NCBI RefSeq assembly: GCF_000242615.2
Contig: NZ_KI912268.1
Span: 2,851,766-2,915,765 of the forward strand
Direction of reading: 5' to 3'
Length of the DNA stretch: 64,000 nucleotides
Origin: Holophaga foetida DSM 6591
GTDB taxonomy: Bacteria > Acidobacteriota > Holophagae > Holophagales > Holophagaceae
This document shows positions 44,287 to 52,345 of the stretch, in pieces. Each line of letters begins with the position of its first letter. The stretch's first letter is position 1. Both the position numbers and the translations under genes were made by a program. The notes under the pieces were generated by a model that saw only the letters and a program-made list of their open reading frames with translations, searched no databases and was not told where the DNA came from.

Positions 44287-45528
44287 CTATCTCCGCCACG
44301 CCTTCACGATGAAATAGGCCGGTACCGCCAATACCAGCCCCAGGACCGGTCCCACGACCAGGGACCCCAGCGCCCAGTCCAGGATGCGGAGGTGGATCTC
44401 GTTCAGGAGTGCCTGGGGTGAGAAGTCCGTCAGCCACCTCCCATGCCTCATGAAATAGCCCACCTCCACACAAAGGAAGGGGACGAATGGGGCGACGCAG
44501 ACATTGCTGGCGGCGACCCCCGCCAGCTTGTTGAGGTGCAGGCGGTGGTGGACGTAGAGGATGAGGGCGATGCCGAAGGGGATGATGGGCAGGGCCCCGA
44601 TGAAGACCCCCAGGCCGATGGCGGTGGCCAGCTCCATGGGCGAGGCGTGTTCCGTGGCCAGTCGCCGCAGCAGGGTCATGGGGTGGCGCAGGGTTTCCCA
44701 GAGGGCCACTTCGGGCTTCGGCTCCCGCAGCTTCCGCGCAGGCCAGCCCAGGAGCGAGCGCGTGATCAGGAAGCTGTGCAGGCCCGTGAGCCGGAGGTTG
44801 TCCTTGAACATCCGGAAGTGGGTGATGCGGTCCCGGTAGCTCACCGAGATGGGCGCCTCCAGGACCGGCAGGCCCGCCCAGGCCCCCCGCACCAGGGCTT
44901 CGATCTCGAAGGTATAGCGCCGGGTGAGGAAGCGGGTGTTCCGGAGGAGGGCCACCGGATAGAGGCGGTAGCCGCTCTGGGTGTCCCGGAGTTTCAGGCC
45001 GCACTCCAGGTGGACCCAGAAGTTGGAGAAGGCGCGGCCGAAGCGGCTGGACCCGGGCACCTCGGGTCCCTCCATGGCCCGGATTCCCAGGACGAGGCAG
45101 GGCCAGTCCGAGGCCGTGGCCACCAGCCGGTGGGCTTCGCGAGGATCGTGCTGGCCATCGGCGTCCAGGGTCAGGATGGCCTCGAAGCCTAACTCCTCGG
45201 CGATCCCAGCGGCGGCCAGCAGCGCGGCGCCCTTGCCCTGGTTGGGCTCCAGCCGATGGCTGCGCACATCCAGGCCCCGCAGGGTCTCCAGCGGAGCGTC
45301 CGTGCTGCCGTCATCCACCACCAGCACGGGGAAACCCTCACCCAGCGCAGCTTCCACCACACCCCGCAGCGTGCGGGCGTGGTTGTAGACCGGGATGACC
45401 AGGAGGACTGAGGGCTCGATAGGGTCTTCTTTTCTCCCCGTGCATCCCCGTCCATCCCCGGCCAACGGCCTTTCAGCCGGGGATGGACGGGGATGCACGG
45501 AGATATTGCCGCTGGAAAACTCCGTCAT
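44287..45528 (-). CDS. Glycosyltransferase family 2 with C-terminal DUF2062 domain, 413 aa
   Basis: The ATG at 45526-45528 follows the deacetylase stop by one base. The next in-frame candidate is a GTG at codon 12, so translation must cross a palindromic repeat. Residues 10-33 are therefore encoded by repeat sequence (HPRPSPAERPLAGDGRGC). From about 40 a GT2 domain begins (VLLVIPVYNHARTL, VVDDGSTDAP, LDADGQHDP), like dolichyl-phosphate sugar transferases. DUF2062, with two or three TM helices (AIGLGVFIGALPIIPFGIAL, VAPFVPFLCVEVGYFM), ends the protein. This fusion occurs in lipid- and polyene-related clusters. It would transfer a sugar to a lipid at the membrane. Confidence 0.82.
   Translation of the reverse strand: MTEFSSGNISVHPRPSPAERPLAGDGRGCTGRKEDPIEPSVLLVIPVYNHARTLRGVVEAALGEGFPVLVVDDGSTDAPLETLRGLDVRSHRLEPNQGKGAALLAAAGIAEELGFEAILTLDADGQHDPREAHRLVATASDWPCLVLGIRAMEGPEVPGSSRFGRAFSNFWVHLECGLKLRDTQSGYRLYPVALLRNTRFLTRRYTFEIEALVRGAWAGLPVLEAPISVSYRDRITHFRMFKDNLRLTGLHSFLITRSLLGWPARKLREPKPEVALWETLRHPMTLLRRLATEHASPMELATAIGLGVFIGALPIIPFGIALILYVHHRLHLNKLAGVAASNVCVAPFVPFLCVEVGYFMRHGRWLTDFSPQALLNEIHLRILDWALGSLVVGPVLGLVLAVPAYFIVKAWRR
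45438..45500. repeat. Perfect 25-bp palindrome inside the GT2-DUF2062 start region
   Basis: Positions 45438-45462 and 45476-45500 are exact reverse complements (25 bp) around a 13-nt loop. Each arm contains GCATCCCCGTCCATCCCCGG or its complement. It falls within the first 35 codons of the GT2 gene and is translated as a Pro/Arg-rich insert. Confidence 0.85.
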
Positions 45529-45529
45529 T

Positions 45530-46990
45530 TCAATCCCTGCCAGCTTCCCCGGCGTCCGGCCACCGCGCCTCCACCTCCAGGAGCATGCCTCCCGAGATGA
45601 AGCAGCGCAGGAGGTGTCCCCTGATCGAGACCACCTCGAAGCCCGCCGCCTCCAGCATCCGGGTCATCTCACGGCGGCTCCGGGCCCGGAGCCACAGGCC
45701 CTGGCGCAGGGCGTTGCCGATCTGGGTGAAGAAGCGGAAGAGGGAGCGGCGGGCAGTGAGGAGGTAGATCCTGCCCCCGGGGGCCATCTGGGGCCCCAGG
45801 CGCTTGATGAGGGCCGGGAGATCCTGCATATACTCCAGGGCCGAGAAGGCGCAGACGAGATCGAAGGGCCCTTGGAGGGGGGTCTCTTCCACATTGGCCG
45901 CCAGGGTGCTGATGTTGTGGACATCGGCTGTCCGGGTCTTGGCCTCCAGCAGGTTCAGCATATTGCGGGATATGTCCACCGCCAGTACCTCCCGCGACTT
46001 CGCGGCGATGGGCAGGGTGAAGATGCCGGTGCCCGCCCCGATCTCCAGCACCCGCTCCCGACCGCTGAGCAGGGCTGGGAGCCGGGCCTCGAAGAGGGCC
46101 TGTTCGGTGCGGCGGGCCAGGGAAACCCCGGTCTCGAACTGCTCGTGGTCGTAGGTGGCCGCCAGGTCGTCATAGAAGGTCTCGGCGGCGGTGCCGCTCA
46201 CGACGTCCCGCTTCATGATCTGCCGCCCCACCAGGGTGGACACGGGGACAACTTCCAGTCCCCTGGCCTTCAGTCCCCCAAGGATGGCCGTGAACTCCTG
46301 CAGGAGGTATTCGATCCCACCCTCGGGCGGGCGCACATCGTGGAGCAGGATCAGATCCCCCGGGCGCACCTTGGCCAGCACGCGCTCCTTCAGGTCGCGG
46401 ATCCGCCGGTTCCCCATGTCTCCGGCCCGGCAGCTGAAGTTGAGGCAGAACATCCCCTCCTCGATGAGGATGCGCCAGAGCGCTGGGCTGGTGACCCCCA
46501 CCGGGGGACGGAAGGCCACGGGCAGGATCCCGAAGGTCTTGAGGATCTCCTGGCCCTTGGTGATCTCCTGACGCAGGGTCTTGCGACCCTTCAGCATGAG
46601 GAAGGGGAAGTGATGCCAGGAGTGGTTTCCCACCTCGTGGCCCCGGCGCAGGATCTCCTTCACCAGCTCCGGGTGGGCCTGCGCCTTCTCCCCGATCAGG
46701 AAGAAGGCGGCCTTGACGCCGTAGTGGTCCAGCAGGTCCAGGACCCTGGGGGTCACCTCGGGATCCGGGCCGTCATCGAAGCTGAGGCCCACCCTGGGCT
46801 GCTTCCGGGAACCCCGGCTCAGGATGGGGAGAAAGAAGCCGAAGCGGGGGAAGAGGGGCGCAAAGGCGCAGAGCAGCACGTACAGCCCCAGGGGCAGGGC
46901 CGCCCAAGGGGGGGAGATGAAGAGCAGGAGGATGACGAGCTTGAAGACACCCAGCGCGACGAGGTGGGCGATGGAGAGTGGAAGGATCAT
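45530..46990 (-). CDS. Polysaccharide deacetylase fused to a SAM methyltransferase, 486 aa
   Basis: The start is the ATG at 46988-46990 (MILPLSIAHL). Two N-terminal TM helices (about 1-45) precede a NodB domain with RVGLSFDDGPDPEV near residue 68 (catalytic DD), the metal ligands HEVGNHSWHH and the LILLHDVRPPEGG motif. After residue 280 a class I methyltransferase domain begins, with VLEIGAGTGIFTLPIA near 320 and AFSALEYMQDLPALI. The two activities may act together on a lipid-linked sugar or polyene head group, which is an inference. The longer frame to 47137 extends into the repeat. It is translationally coupled to the GT2 gene. Confidence 0.85.
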   Translation of the reverse strand: MILPLSIAHLVALGVFKLVILLLFISPPWAALPLGLYVLLCAFAPLFPRFGFFLPILSRGSRKQPRVGLSFDDGPDPEVTPRVLDLLDHYGVKAAFFLIGEKAQAHPELVKEILRRGHEVGNHSWHHFPFLMLKGRKTLRQEITKGQEILKTFGILPVAFRPPVGVTSPALWRILIEEGMFCLNFSCRAGDMGNRRIRDLKERVLAKVRPGDLILLHDVRPPEGGIEYLLQEFTAILGGLKARGLEVVPVSTLVGRQIMKRDVVSGTAAETFYDDLAATYDHEQFETGVSLARRTEQALFEARLPALLSGRERVLEIGAGTGIFTLPIAAKSREVLAVDISRNMLNLLEAKTRTADVHNISTLAANVEETPLQGPFDLVCAFSALEYMQDLPALIKRLGPQMAPGGRIYLLTARRSLFRFFTQIGNALRQGLWLRARSRREMTRMLEAAGFEVVSIRGHLLRCFISGGMLLEVEARWPDAGEAGRD

Positions 46991-47094
46991 CCCGGGATGA
47001 TGAAGGCGAGGGGAATGGCTTGTCAAACTAGGATGCAGGGCCAGTAGGCCGCTATGCTGAGAGGCATCGGAGCTGACGTGAAATGTATCTATGG

Positions 47095-47187
47095 ACGTGA
47101 TGCCTGGGCTTGGCCCAGGCATCACGTGGGGGAGCACGAGGGGGGATGGAGAGTGAGCCTTGCGAACGGGCGGTCCCCCTTCGTTCC
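47095..47187. repeat. Dispersed repeat with a 15-bp hairpin, intergenic copy
   Basis: ACGTGATGCCTGGGC (47095-47109) and GCCCAGGCATCACGT (47113-47127) form a perfect 15-bp stem with loop TTG. The following 60 bases (GTGGGGGAGCACGAGGGGG through GGGCGGTCCCCCTTCGTTC) closely match, in reverse orientation, the sequence at 54698-54790. It lies between the divergent deacetylase and radical SAM genes. Confidence 0.75.
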
Positions 47188-47205
47188 GGTCAGAGGGCTG
47201 GCCTT

Positions 47206-48570
47206 GTGAGCAGGGTCTGGCTGCTCTCTACCAACTTGGCGACAGAGCCCTATCCCGTCTATCCCCTGGGAATGGCCTGCGTGGCCTCGGCGCTCCATGC
47301 TGCGGGACACCACGTGGAGCAGTTCGATCTCCTGGCGGTCGGGGCGGACCGGGCCCGCCTGAGGGAAGCTCTCGTGGCCTTCGCCCCGGATTTCGTGGGT
47401 CTGTCCATGCGCAACCTGGACAACTGCGACTCCCTGACGCCCACCCACTACCCTGAACTGGTGCGCGACATGGTGGCCCTGGTGAAGGCCTGCACCCAGG
47501 CCCCGGTTGTCCTCGGAGGGGCGGCCTTCTCCCTGATGCCCGAGGAACTCCTCGACTTCACCGGGGCGGACTACGGTGTGGTGGGAGAGGGAGAGGTCCA
47601 GATGGTGGAGCTCCTGACTGACCTGGTGGCAGGAAGGCCCGGGGAACGCATCCGGCGCCGGGTGGGCCCTGGACGGATGGCCTCCCCCCTCTTCGCCCCA
47701 GATCTGGTGCGCTTCTACACGGAGCGTTCGGGCCTGGTGAACCTCCAGACCAAGCGGGGCTGCCCCTTCGCGTGCGCCTACTGCAGCTACCCGGCCCTGG
47801 AGGGCCGGGAATACCGCTTCCGGGATCCCCGGGAGGTGGGGGAGGACCTGGAGCGGCTCCAGAAGGAGCATGACGCTCCCCAGGTCTTCTTCACGGACAG
47901 CGTCTTCAATGATCGGGAGGGCCACTACCTCCAGGTGGTGGAGGAGATCCTGCGGCGGGAGCTCCGGATCGCCTGGTCCTGCTACATCCGCCCCCAGGGG
48001 CTCGGTCGCCCGGAGGTGGCCTTGATGAAGCGGGCGGGGCTCTTCGCCGCTGAGTTGGGAACCGACGCCAGCACGGACCTGACCCTGGCGGCCCTGAACA
48101 AGGGCTTCACCTTCGACGAGGTGGTGGCGGTGAACGAGGCCTTCGTGGGGGAGCGGCTGCCCTGCGCCCACTTCGTCATGTTCGGGGGCCCCGGGGAGAC
48201 CGAGGCCACGGTGAGGGAGGGCCTGGCCAATCTGGAGAAGCTCCGCCATACCGTCGTCTTCGCCTATTCCGGGATCTGCATCTTCCCGGGCACCGCCATC
48301 CGCCGCCGGGCCCTGGAGGAGGGGCTGGTGGGGTCGGAGCACAGCCCCCAGAATCCCTGCTACTACCAGTCCCCCCGCCTGGATGCCGCTACCATGAATG
48401 CCATGCTCGAGGCAGGCTTCCGCGGCAAGCGGGACCGCGTCTTCCCGCCGGAGAAGTCCCGGCAGCAGATGGTGATCCTCCAGCGCATGGGCTACAAGGG
48501 CATCCTCTGGCCCACCCTCATTCGCTATGACCGCCCCCGAAAAGACGCTTTGACGGAATCCCCATGCTGA
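47206..48570 (+). CDS. B12-type radical SAM protein, 454 aa
   Basis: I choose the GTG at 47206 (MSRVWLLSTNLATEPYP), which has AGAGGG upstream; the longer frame to 47110 only translates the repeat. The N-terminal part (about 1-150) has the Rossmann-like B12-binding fold seen in COG1032 enzymes (GMACVASALHAAGHHVEQFDLL), but no DxHxxG ligand motif is visible. The radical SAM cluster is C186, C190 and C193 (CPFACAYC). These enzymes methylate or rearrange unreactive carbons in lipids, antibiotics and hopanoids. It overlaps the second such gene by 7 nt, so both enzymes are probably made together for one pathway. Confidence 0.85.
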   Translation: MSRVWLLSTNLATEPYPVYPLGMACVASALHAAGHHVEQFDLLAVGADRARLREALVAFAPDFVGLSMRNLDNCDSLTPTHYPELVRDMVALVKACTQAPVVLGGAAFSLMPEELLDFTGADYGVVGEGEVQMVELLTDLVAGRPGERIRRRVGPGRMASPLFAPDLVRFYTERSGLVNLQTKRGCPFACAYCSYPALEGREYRFRDPREVGEDLERLQKEHDAPQVFFTDSVFNDREGHYLQVVEEILRRELRIAWSCYIRPQGLGRPEVALMKRAGLFAAELGTDASTDLTLAALNKGFTFDEVVAVNEAFVGERLPCAHFVMFGGPGETEATVREGLANLEKLRHTVVFAYSGICIFPGTAIRRRALEEGLVGSEHSPQNPCYYQSPRLDAATMNAMLEAGFRGKRDRVFPPEKSRQQMVILQRMGYKGILWPTLIRYDRPRKDALTESPC

Positions 48571-50012
48571 ATCCCCGCAAGATCCTACTGGTGCACCCCC
48601 TGGGGTACAGCGCCGAGGCCGCAAACCGCGATGTCTCCCGGCTGGCCAACCTCATGCCCCCCCTGGGGATCGCCAGCTTGGCCGCCTACCTGGAACAGCG
48701 GGGGATCGCCGCCACCCTGATCGACTGCTTCGCCCGGCCCGACTCCGACAGCCTCATTGCCGAGTTCCTGCGCACGGAACAGCCCGCCTTCATCGGCTTC
48801 AGCTGCACCACCTCGAGCTTCCTGGACGGCGTTCGGCTGGCGAAGCTGGCCAGGACGGTCCTGCCCGGTGTGCGCACGGTCTTTGGCGGTCCCCATGTCT
48901 CGGCCCTCAAGGGACGGATCCTGGAGGACTACGACGCCGTGGACTTCGTGGTGGTGGGCGAGGGCGAGGAGACCATCCACGAACTGATGGCCTGCGGCGG
49001 CGAGGGGGCCGAGGCGGTCCAGGGGCTCATCCTGCGGCAGAAGGATGCCCTTCCCCTCTTCACCGGCTACCGCCCCAAGGGCCTGGAGTTGGACAGCCTG
49101 CCCTTTCCCGCCTACGACAAGCTGGAGGGCTTCCCCGGGGCCTACAAGCTCCCGATCTTCAACTACCCCTCCACCCCCAACACCAGCTGCATCTCCAGCC
49201 GGGGCTGCCCCTACGCCTGCTCCTACTGCGACCGCTCGGTTTTCGGGCGCAGCTTCCGCTACAACTCGGCGGAGTACCTCTACGAGCACATGCGCTTCCT
49301 GCGCACCCGCTTCGGCATCCGCCACATCAACTTCTACGACGACCAGTTCACCTTCCACCGGGGCCGGGTCGAGGCCCTCTGCGACCGCCTCCTGAAGGAG
49401 CCCCTGGGCATGTCCTTCAACTGCGCCGTGCGGGCCGAGCATATCGACGAGACCCTGGTGCGCCACATGAAGAAGGCGGGCTGCTGGATGATGAGCCTGG
49501 GCATCGAGTCCGGGGACCAGGAGCTGCTCTCGCACCACCGCCAGAACCCGGACCTGGACATGCTCGCCGGGCGCATCCGCATGATCAAGGCCGCGGGGAT
49601 CCGCACCAAGGGGCTCCTCATGATCGGTCTGCCCGGGGAGACCGAGCAGAGCATCCGGCGCAGCATGGACTACGTCTTCTCCCTGCCCATCGACGACTTC
49701 AATCTGGCCAAGTTCACGCCCTTCCCGGGCTCGCCGCTCTACGAGACCATCCACGAGGAGGGCGAGTTCGAGGAGGACTGGGCGAAGATGGACTGCATGC
49801 ACTTCCAGTTCGTCACCAAGGGCATGACCCGGGAGCGCCTGGAGCAGCTCTTCCGGGACTTCTACGAGGGGCACTTCCGGCGCCCCAAGGTGCTGTGGGG
49901 CTACGTCACTATGCTCTGGAAGTCGCCGGACAGCTGGCTCCGCTTCCTGGGGGGCCTCAGGGGCTTCCTGGCCTTCACCCGCAGGACGGAGCGGATCCAG
50001 GAGAGCTCATGA
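48564..50012 (+). CDS. B12-type radical SAM protein, 482 aa
   Basis: The protein has an N-terminal B12-binding-like domain (MPPLGIASLAAYLEQRGIAATLIDC; TVFGGPHVSAL) without a clear DxHxxG. The radical SAM core has C215, C219 and C222 (CPYACSYC), and a C-terminal extension of about 100 residues follows. Family marks include NFYDDQFTFHRGR, SLGIESGDQELL and TKGLLMIGLPGETEQSI. It is related to but clearly different from the neighbour at 47206, so the pair are not a recent duplication. It overlaps the acyltransferase gene by 4 nt. A role in building an unusual lipid or polyene chain is inferred from the ketosynthase, ACP and acyltransferase genes downstream. Confidence 0.87.
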   Translation: MLNPRKILLVHPLGYSAEAANRDVSRLANLMPPLGIASLAAYLEQRGIAATLIDCFARPDSDSLIAEFLRTEQPAFIGFSCTTSSFLDGVRLAKLARTVLPGVRTVFGGPHVSALKGRILEDYDAVDFVVVGEGEETIHELMACGGEGAEAVQGLILRQKDALPLFTGYRPKGLELDSLPFPAYDKLEGFPGAYKLPIFNYPSTPNTSCISSRGCPYACSYCDRSVFGRSFRYNSAEYLYEHMRFLRTRFGIRHINFYDDQFTFHRGRVEALCDRLLKEPLGMSFNCAVRAEHIDETLVRHMKKAGCWMMSLGIESGDQELLSHHRQNPDLDMLAGRIRMIKAAGIRTKGLLMIGLPGETEQSIRRSMDYVFSLPIDDFNLAKFTPFPGSPLYETIHEEGEFEEDWAKMDCMHFQFVTKGMTRERLEQLFRDFYEGHFRRPKVLWGYVTMLWKSPDSWLRFLGGLRGFLAFTRRTERIQESS

Positions 50013-50926
50013 AGGCCCCAGCCTGGACAGGCCGGAGCCTGGGGGCCGCATGGCAGCACCGCTTCTTCTATGGTCTGATCCGGCACCTGGGGCGGAGGCC
50101 CGCCTACTGGATGGCCGATCTGGTGAGCCTCTACTACGTCCTGGCCAAGCCCTCGGTGCGGGCCAAGTGCCGTCCCTACCTCTCCCATCGCTTCGGGCAT
50201 GCCCGCCCGGTGGACGCCTGGCGTCTCAGCAGGGAGCTGGCCCGGGTGCTGGTGGATCGGGCGGCGGTGGGGATTCTGGGGCCGGGGGCCCTGGAGACCG
50301 CCTTCTCGGGGCGGGAGACCCTCAACGGCATCCTGGCCGAAGGGAAGGGGCTCATCCTGGTGACGGCCCATGTGGGGGCCTGGCAGCTGGGCATGGCAAA
50401 CCTGAAGATCGTGGAGGCCCCGGTCACGGTGGTCATGCACCGGAACCCCGGGGATGTGGATCGCCAGTACTTCGAGCACGGCGAAGGCCCCGCCCCTTTC
50501 CGGGTGCTGGATCCCGACACCTTCCTGGGGGGCTCCCTGGAGATGCTGCAGATCCTCCAGCGGGGGGAGGTGCTCTGCGTCATGGGGGATCGGGTCCTGG
50601 GGGACACCAGCCCCACGGTGGAGGCGGACTTCCTGGGGGCCCCCGTGGAGCTGCCCTACGGCCCCTTCAAGCTGGCTTCCCTCACGGGGGCGCCCATCGT
50701 CGTGGCCTTCCCCTACAAACCGGGCATGAACCGGTACGAACTGCGGGTGGCCGATGTCATCCGGGTTCCCCCTGGCCTGGGCCGACGCAGCGGGAACTTC
50801 CGCCCGTACGTCCAGGTCTTTGCCGCGTCCCTGGAGGCATTCACCCGGGACTTCCCTTATCATTTCTTCAACTTCTTCGATATGTGGGCCCCGACGCCTG
50901 AACGAAGAGATCGTGCCGGAGCCTGA
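50009..50926 (+). CDS. LpxL/HtrB-type lysophospholipid acyltransferase, 305 aa
   Basis: The start is the ATG at 50009 (MKAPAWTGRS), overlapping the previous stop as ATGA. The protein has the LpxL-like order: N-terminal amphipathic helix region, AHVGAWQLG near residue 120, and RVLGDTSPTVEADFLGAPVELPYG in the substrate cleft. In LpxL the catalytic motif is HX4(D/E); here the sixth position is Gln (HVGAWQ). It probably transfers an acyl or polyene chain from the neighbouring ACP to a lipid at the inner membrane, as in aryl polyene pathways. The Gln substitution may be characteristic of a subfamily or affect catalysis. Confidence 0.82.
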   Translation: MKAPAWTGRSLGAAWQHRFFYGLIRHLGRRPAYWMADLVSLYYVLAKPSVRAKCRPYLSHRFGHARPVDAWRLSRELARVLVDRAAVGILGPGALETAFSGRETLNGILAEGKGLILVTAHVGAWQLGMANLKIVEAPVTVVMHRNPGDVDRQYFEHGEGPAPFRVLDPDTFLGGSLEMLQILQRGEVLCVMGDRVLGDTSPTVEADFLGAPVELPYGPFKLASLTGAPIVVAFPYKPGMNRYELRVADVIRVPPGLGRRSGNFRPYVQVFAASLEAFTRDFPYHFFNFFDMWAPTPERRDRAGA

Positions 50927-50927
50927 G

Positions 50928-51182
50928 ATGGAAACCACGGAAGCCCTGAAGCGCCTGATCAAGACCGAACTCAATCTGGAGGATCTGGAACTCGAAGCCT
51001 TCGAGGACGACATGCCCCTCTTTGTGGAGGGGGTAGGCCTGGACTCCCTGGATGCTGTGGAGCTGGTGATCCTGGTCCAGAAGCACTTCGGGGTGGAGAT
51101 CAAGGACATGCAGGAGAGCCGGGCCGCCTTCGCCTCGGTGCGCGCCCTGGCGGAGTACATCGACCGGAACCGGGCTGCATGA
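50928..51182 (+). CDS. Acyl carrier protein, 84 aa
   Basis: I choose the ATG at 50928 (METTEALKRL), one base after the acyltransferase stop and with GGAG 7-8 nt upstream; the upstream frame belongs to the acyltransferase reading in another frame. The phosphopantetheine attachment Ser is S40 in GVGLDSLDAVEL. The highly acidic sequence and size are normal for ACPs. It carries growing chains for the ketosynthase pair encoded next; its stop overlaps the ketosynthase start by 4 nt. Confidence 0.92.
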   Translation: METTEALKRLIKTELNLEDLELEAFEDDMPLFVEGVGLDSLDAVELVILVQKHFGVEIKDMQESRAAFASVRALAEYIDRNRAA

Positions 51183-52345
51183 AGGCCGCGGTCTCGGGCC
51201 TGGGCTGCCTCTGCGCCGCCGGAGGCACGCTGCCGGATTGCATGGAGGGCCTGCGCTCCGGTCTGCGGCATCCGGTGCCCCCGGTGCGCATCCACACCAG
51301 CCACGCCGTGCCCTACCCGGTTTTCGAGGTGCCAGACTTCGGCCATCCCCCCGAGCTCCTGCGCACCAGCGCCCTTCTCCTGGCGGCGGCGCGGGAGGCC
51401 CTGGGGGATGCTGGAATAAATGAATCGATAATAAGTATATGCAGGATTGGCGTCTGCGTGGGCACCACCGTGGGCTGCGCTCTCAGCGACGAGCCCTTCT
51501 GTAAGGCCTTCAGGAACGGTGAGGATCCGGATCTCGCCCCCCTGGAGCGGGTCTTCCGGAACAACCCGGCGGCGGTGCTGGCCAGGACCTTCGGATTGAA
51601 GGGCCCCTGCCAGGTGGTCGTGAACGCGTGCTCCTCCGGCACCGATGCCATCGGGCTCGGGGCCTCCTGGATCGAGGCTGGGCTCTGCGACATCGTGCTG
51701 GCGGGGGGGACGGATGAACTGAGCCGCATCACCCTCAACGGCTTCATCGCCCTCAAGATCGTGGACCCCGAGCCCTGCCGTCCCTTCGACCGGGACCGCA
51801 AGGGCCTCAATCTGGGCGAAGGCGCGGCGGTGCTGGTTCTGGAATCCGAGGAGAGCCTCCGGCGCCGGGGCGGCCGAGCGCGGGCGCGGGTCCTGGGCTA
51901 CAGCGCAGCCTGCGATGCCCACCACCAGACCGCCCCCCACCCCGAGGGGGCCGGGCTGCGCCGGGCCATCCAGGATGCCCTTGGCCGGGCCGGTGTGGCC
52001 GGGGCGGAACTGGCCTTCGTGAATGCCCACGGCACCGGCACGCCGGACAACGATCGGGTGGAGGGGCGCGTCCTGGCGGATCTCCTGCCCGGGGTGCCCT
52101 ACTTCTCCACCAAGGGGCATACGGGGCACACCCTGGGGGCCGCCGGGGCCGTCGAGGCGGCCTTCACCGTGGCCTCCCTGGAGGCCGGGTGGATCCCCGG
52201 CAGCGCGGGCTTCGCCATGCCGGACCCGGAGATCGGCAGCAGTCCTTCTGAAGCGGTGCAGGCCGTGAAGGGGCGGGCCGCCCTTTCCACCTCCCTGGCC
52301 TTCGGCGGGAATAACGCCGCCCTGGTGTTCGGAGCGCCCTCATGA
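51179..52345 (+). CDS. Beta-ketoacyl-ACP synthase, 388 aa
   Basis: The full catalytic set is present: C151 (VVNACSSGTDAI), His in NAHGTGTPDND near 283, His in KGHTGHTLGAAG near 317, and the FGGNNAA end. The enzyme would extend ACP-bound chains. The length is somewhat short for FabF (about 410). Codons about 79-91 are oddly AT-rich, with four ATA isoleucine codons in nine, unlike the rest of the gene. It overlaps the ACP and the following chain-length-factor-like gene by 4 nt each, giving a tight ACP-KS-CLF unit as in aryl polyene and type II polyketide systems. Confidence 0.92.
   Translation: MKAAVSGLGCLCAAGGTLPDCMEGLRSGLRHPVPPVRIHTSHAVPYPVFEVPDFGHPPELLRTSALLLAAAREALGDAGINESIISICRIGVCVGTTVGCALSDEPFCKAFRNGEDPDLAPLERVFRNNPAAVLARTFGLKGPCQVVVNACSSGTDAIGLGASWIEAGLCDIVLAGGTDELSRITLNGFIALKIVDPEPCRPFDRDRKGLNLGEGAAVLVLESEESLRRRGGRARARVLGYSAACDAHHQTAPHPEGAGLRRAIQDALGRAGVAGAELAFVNAHGTGTPDNDRVEGRVLADLLPGVPYFSTKGHTGHTLGAAGAVEAAFTVASLEAGWIPGSAGFAMPDPEIGSSPSEAVQAVKGRAALSTSLAFGGNNAALVFGAPS

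Noticed and set aside
47110-47205. Longer N terminus (start at 47110) for the first B12-type radical SAM protein
   Set aside because: This stretch is the dispersed repeat; the GTG at 47206 has a good ribosome-binding site and begins the conserved domain.
49901-52129. A 742-aa minus-strand frame over the acyltransferase-ACP-KS genes
   Set aside because: Antisense to well-supported overlapping genes, with a composition (Gly, Pro, Gln, His-rich) typical of shadow frames.
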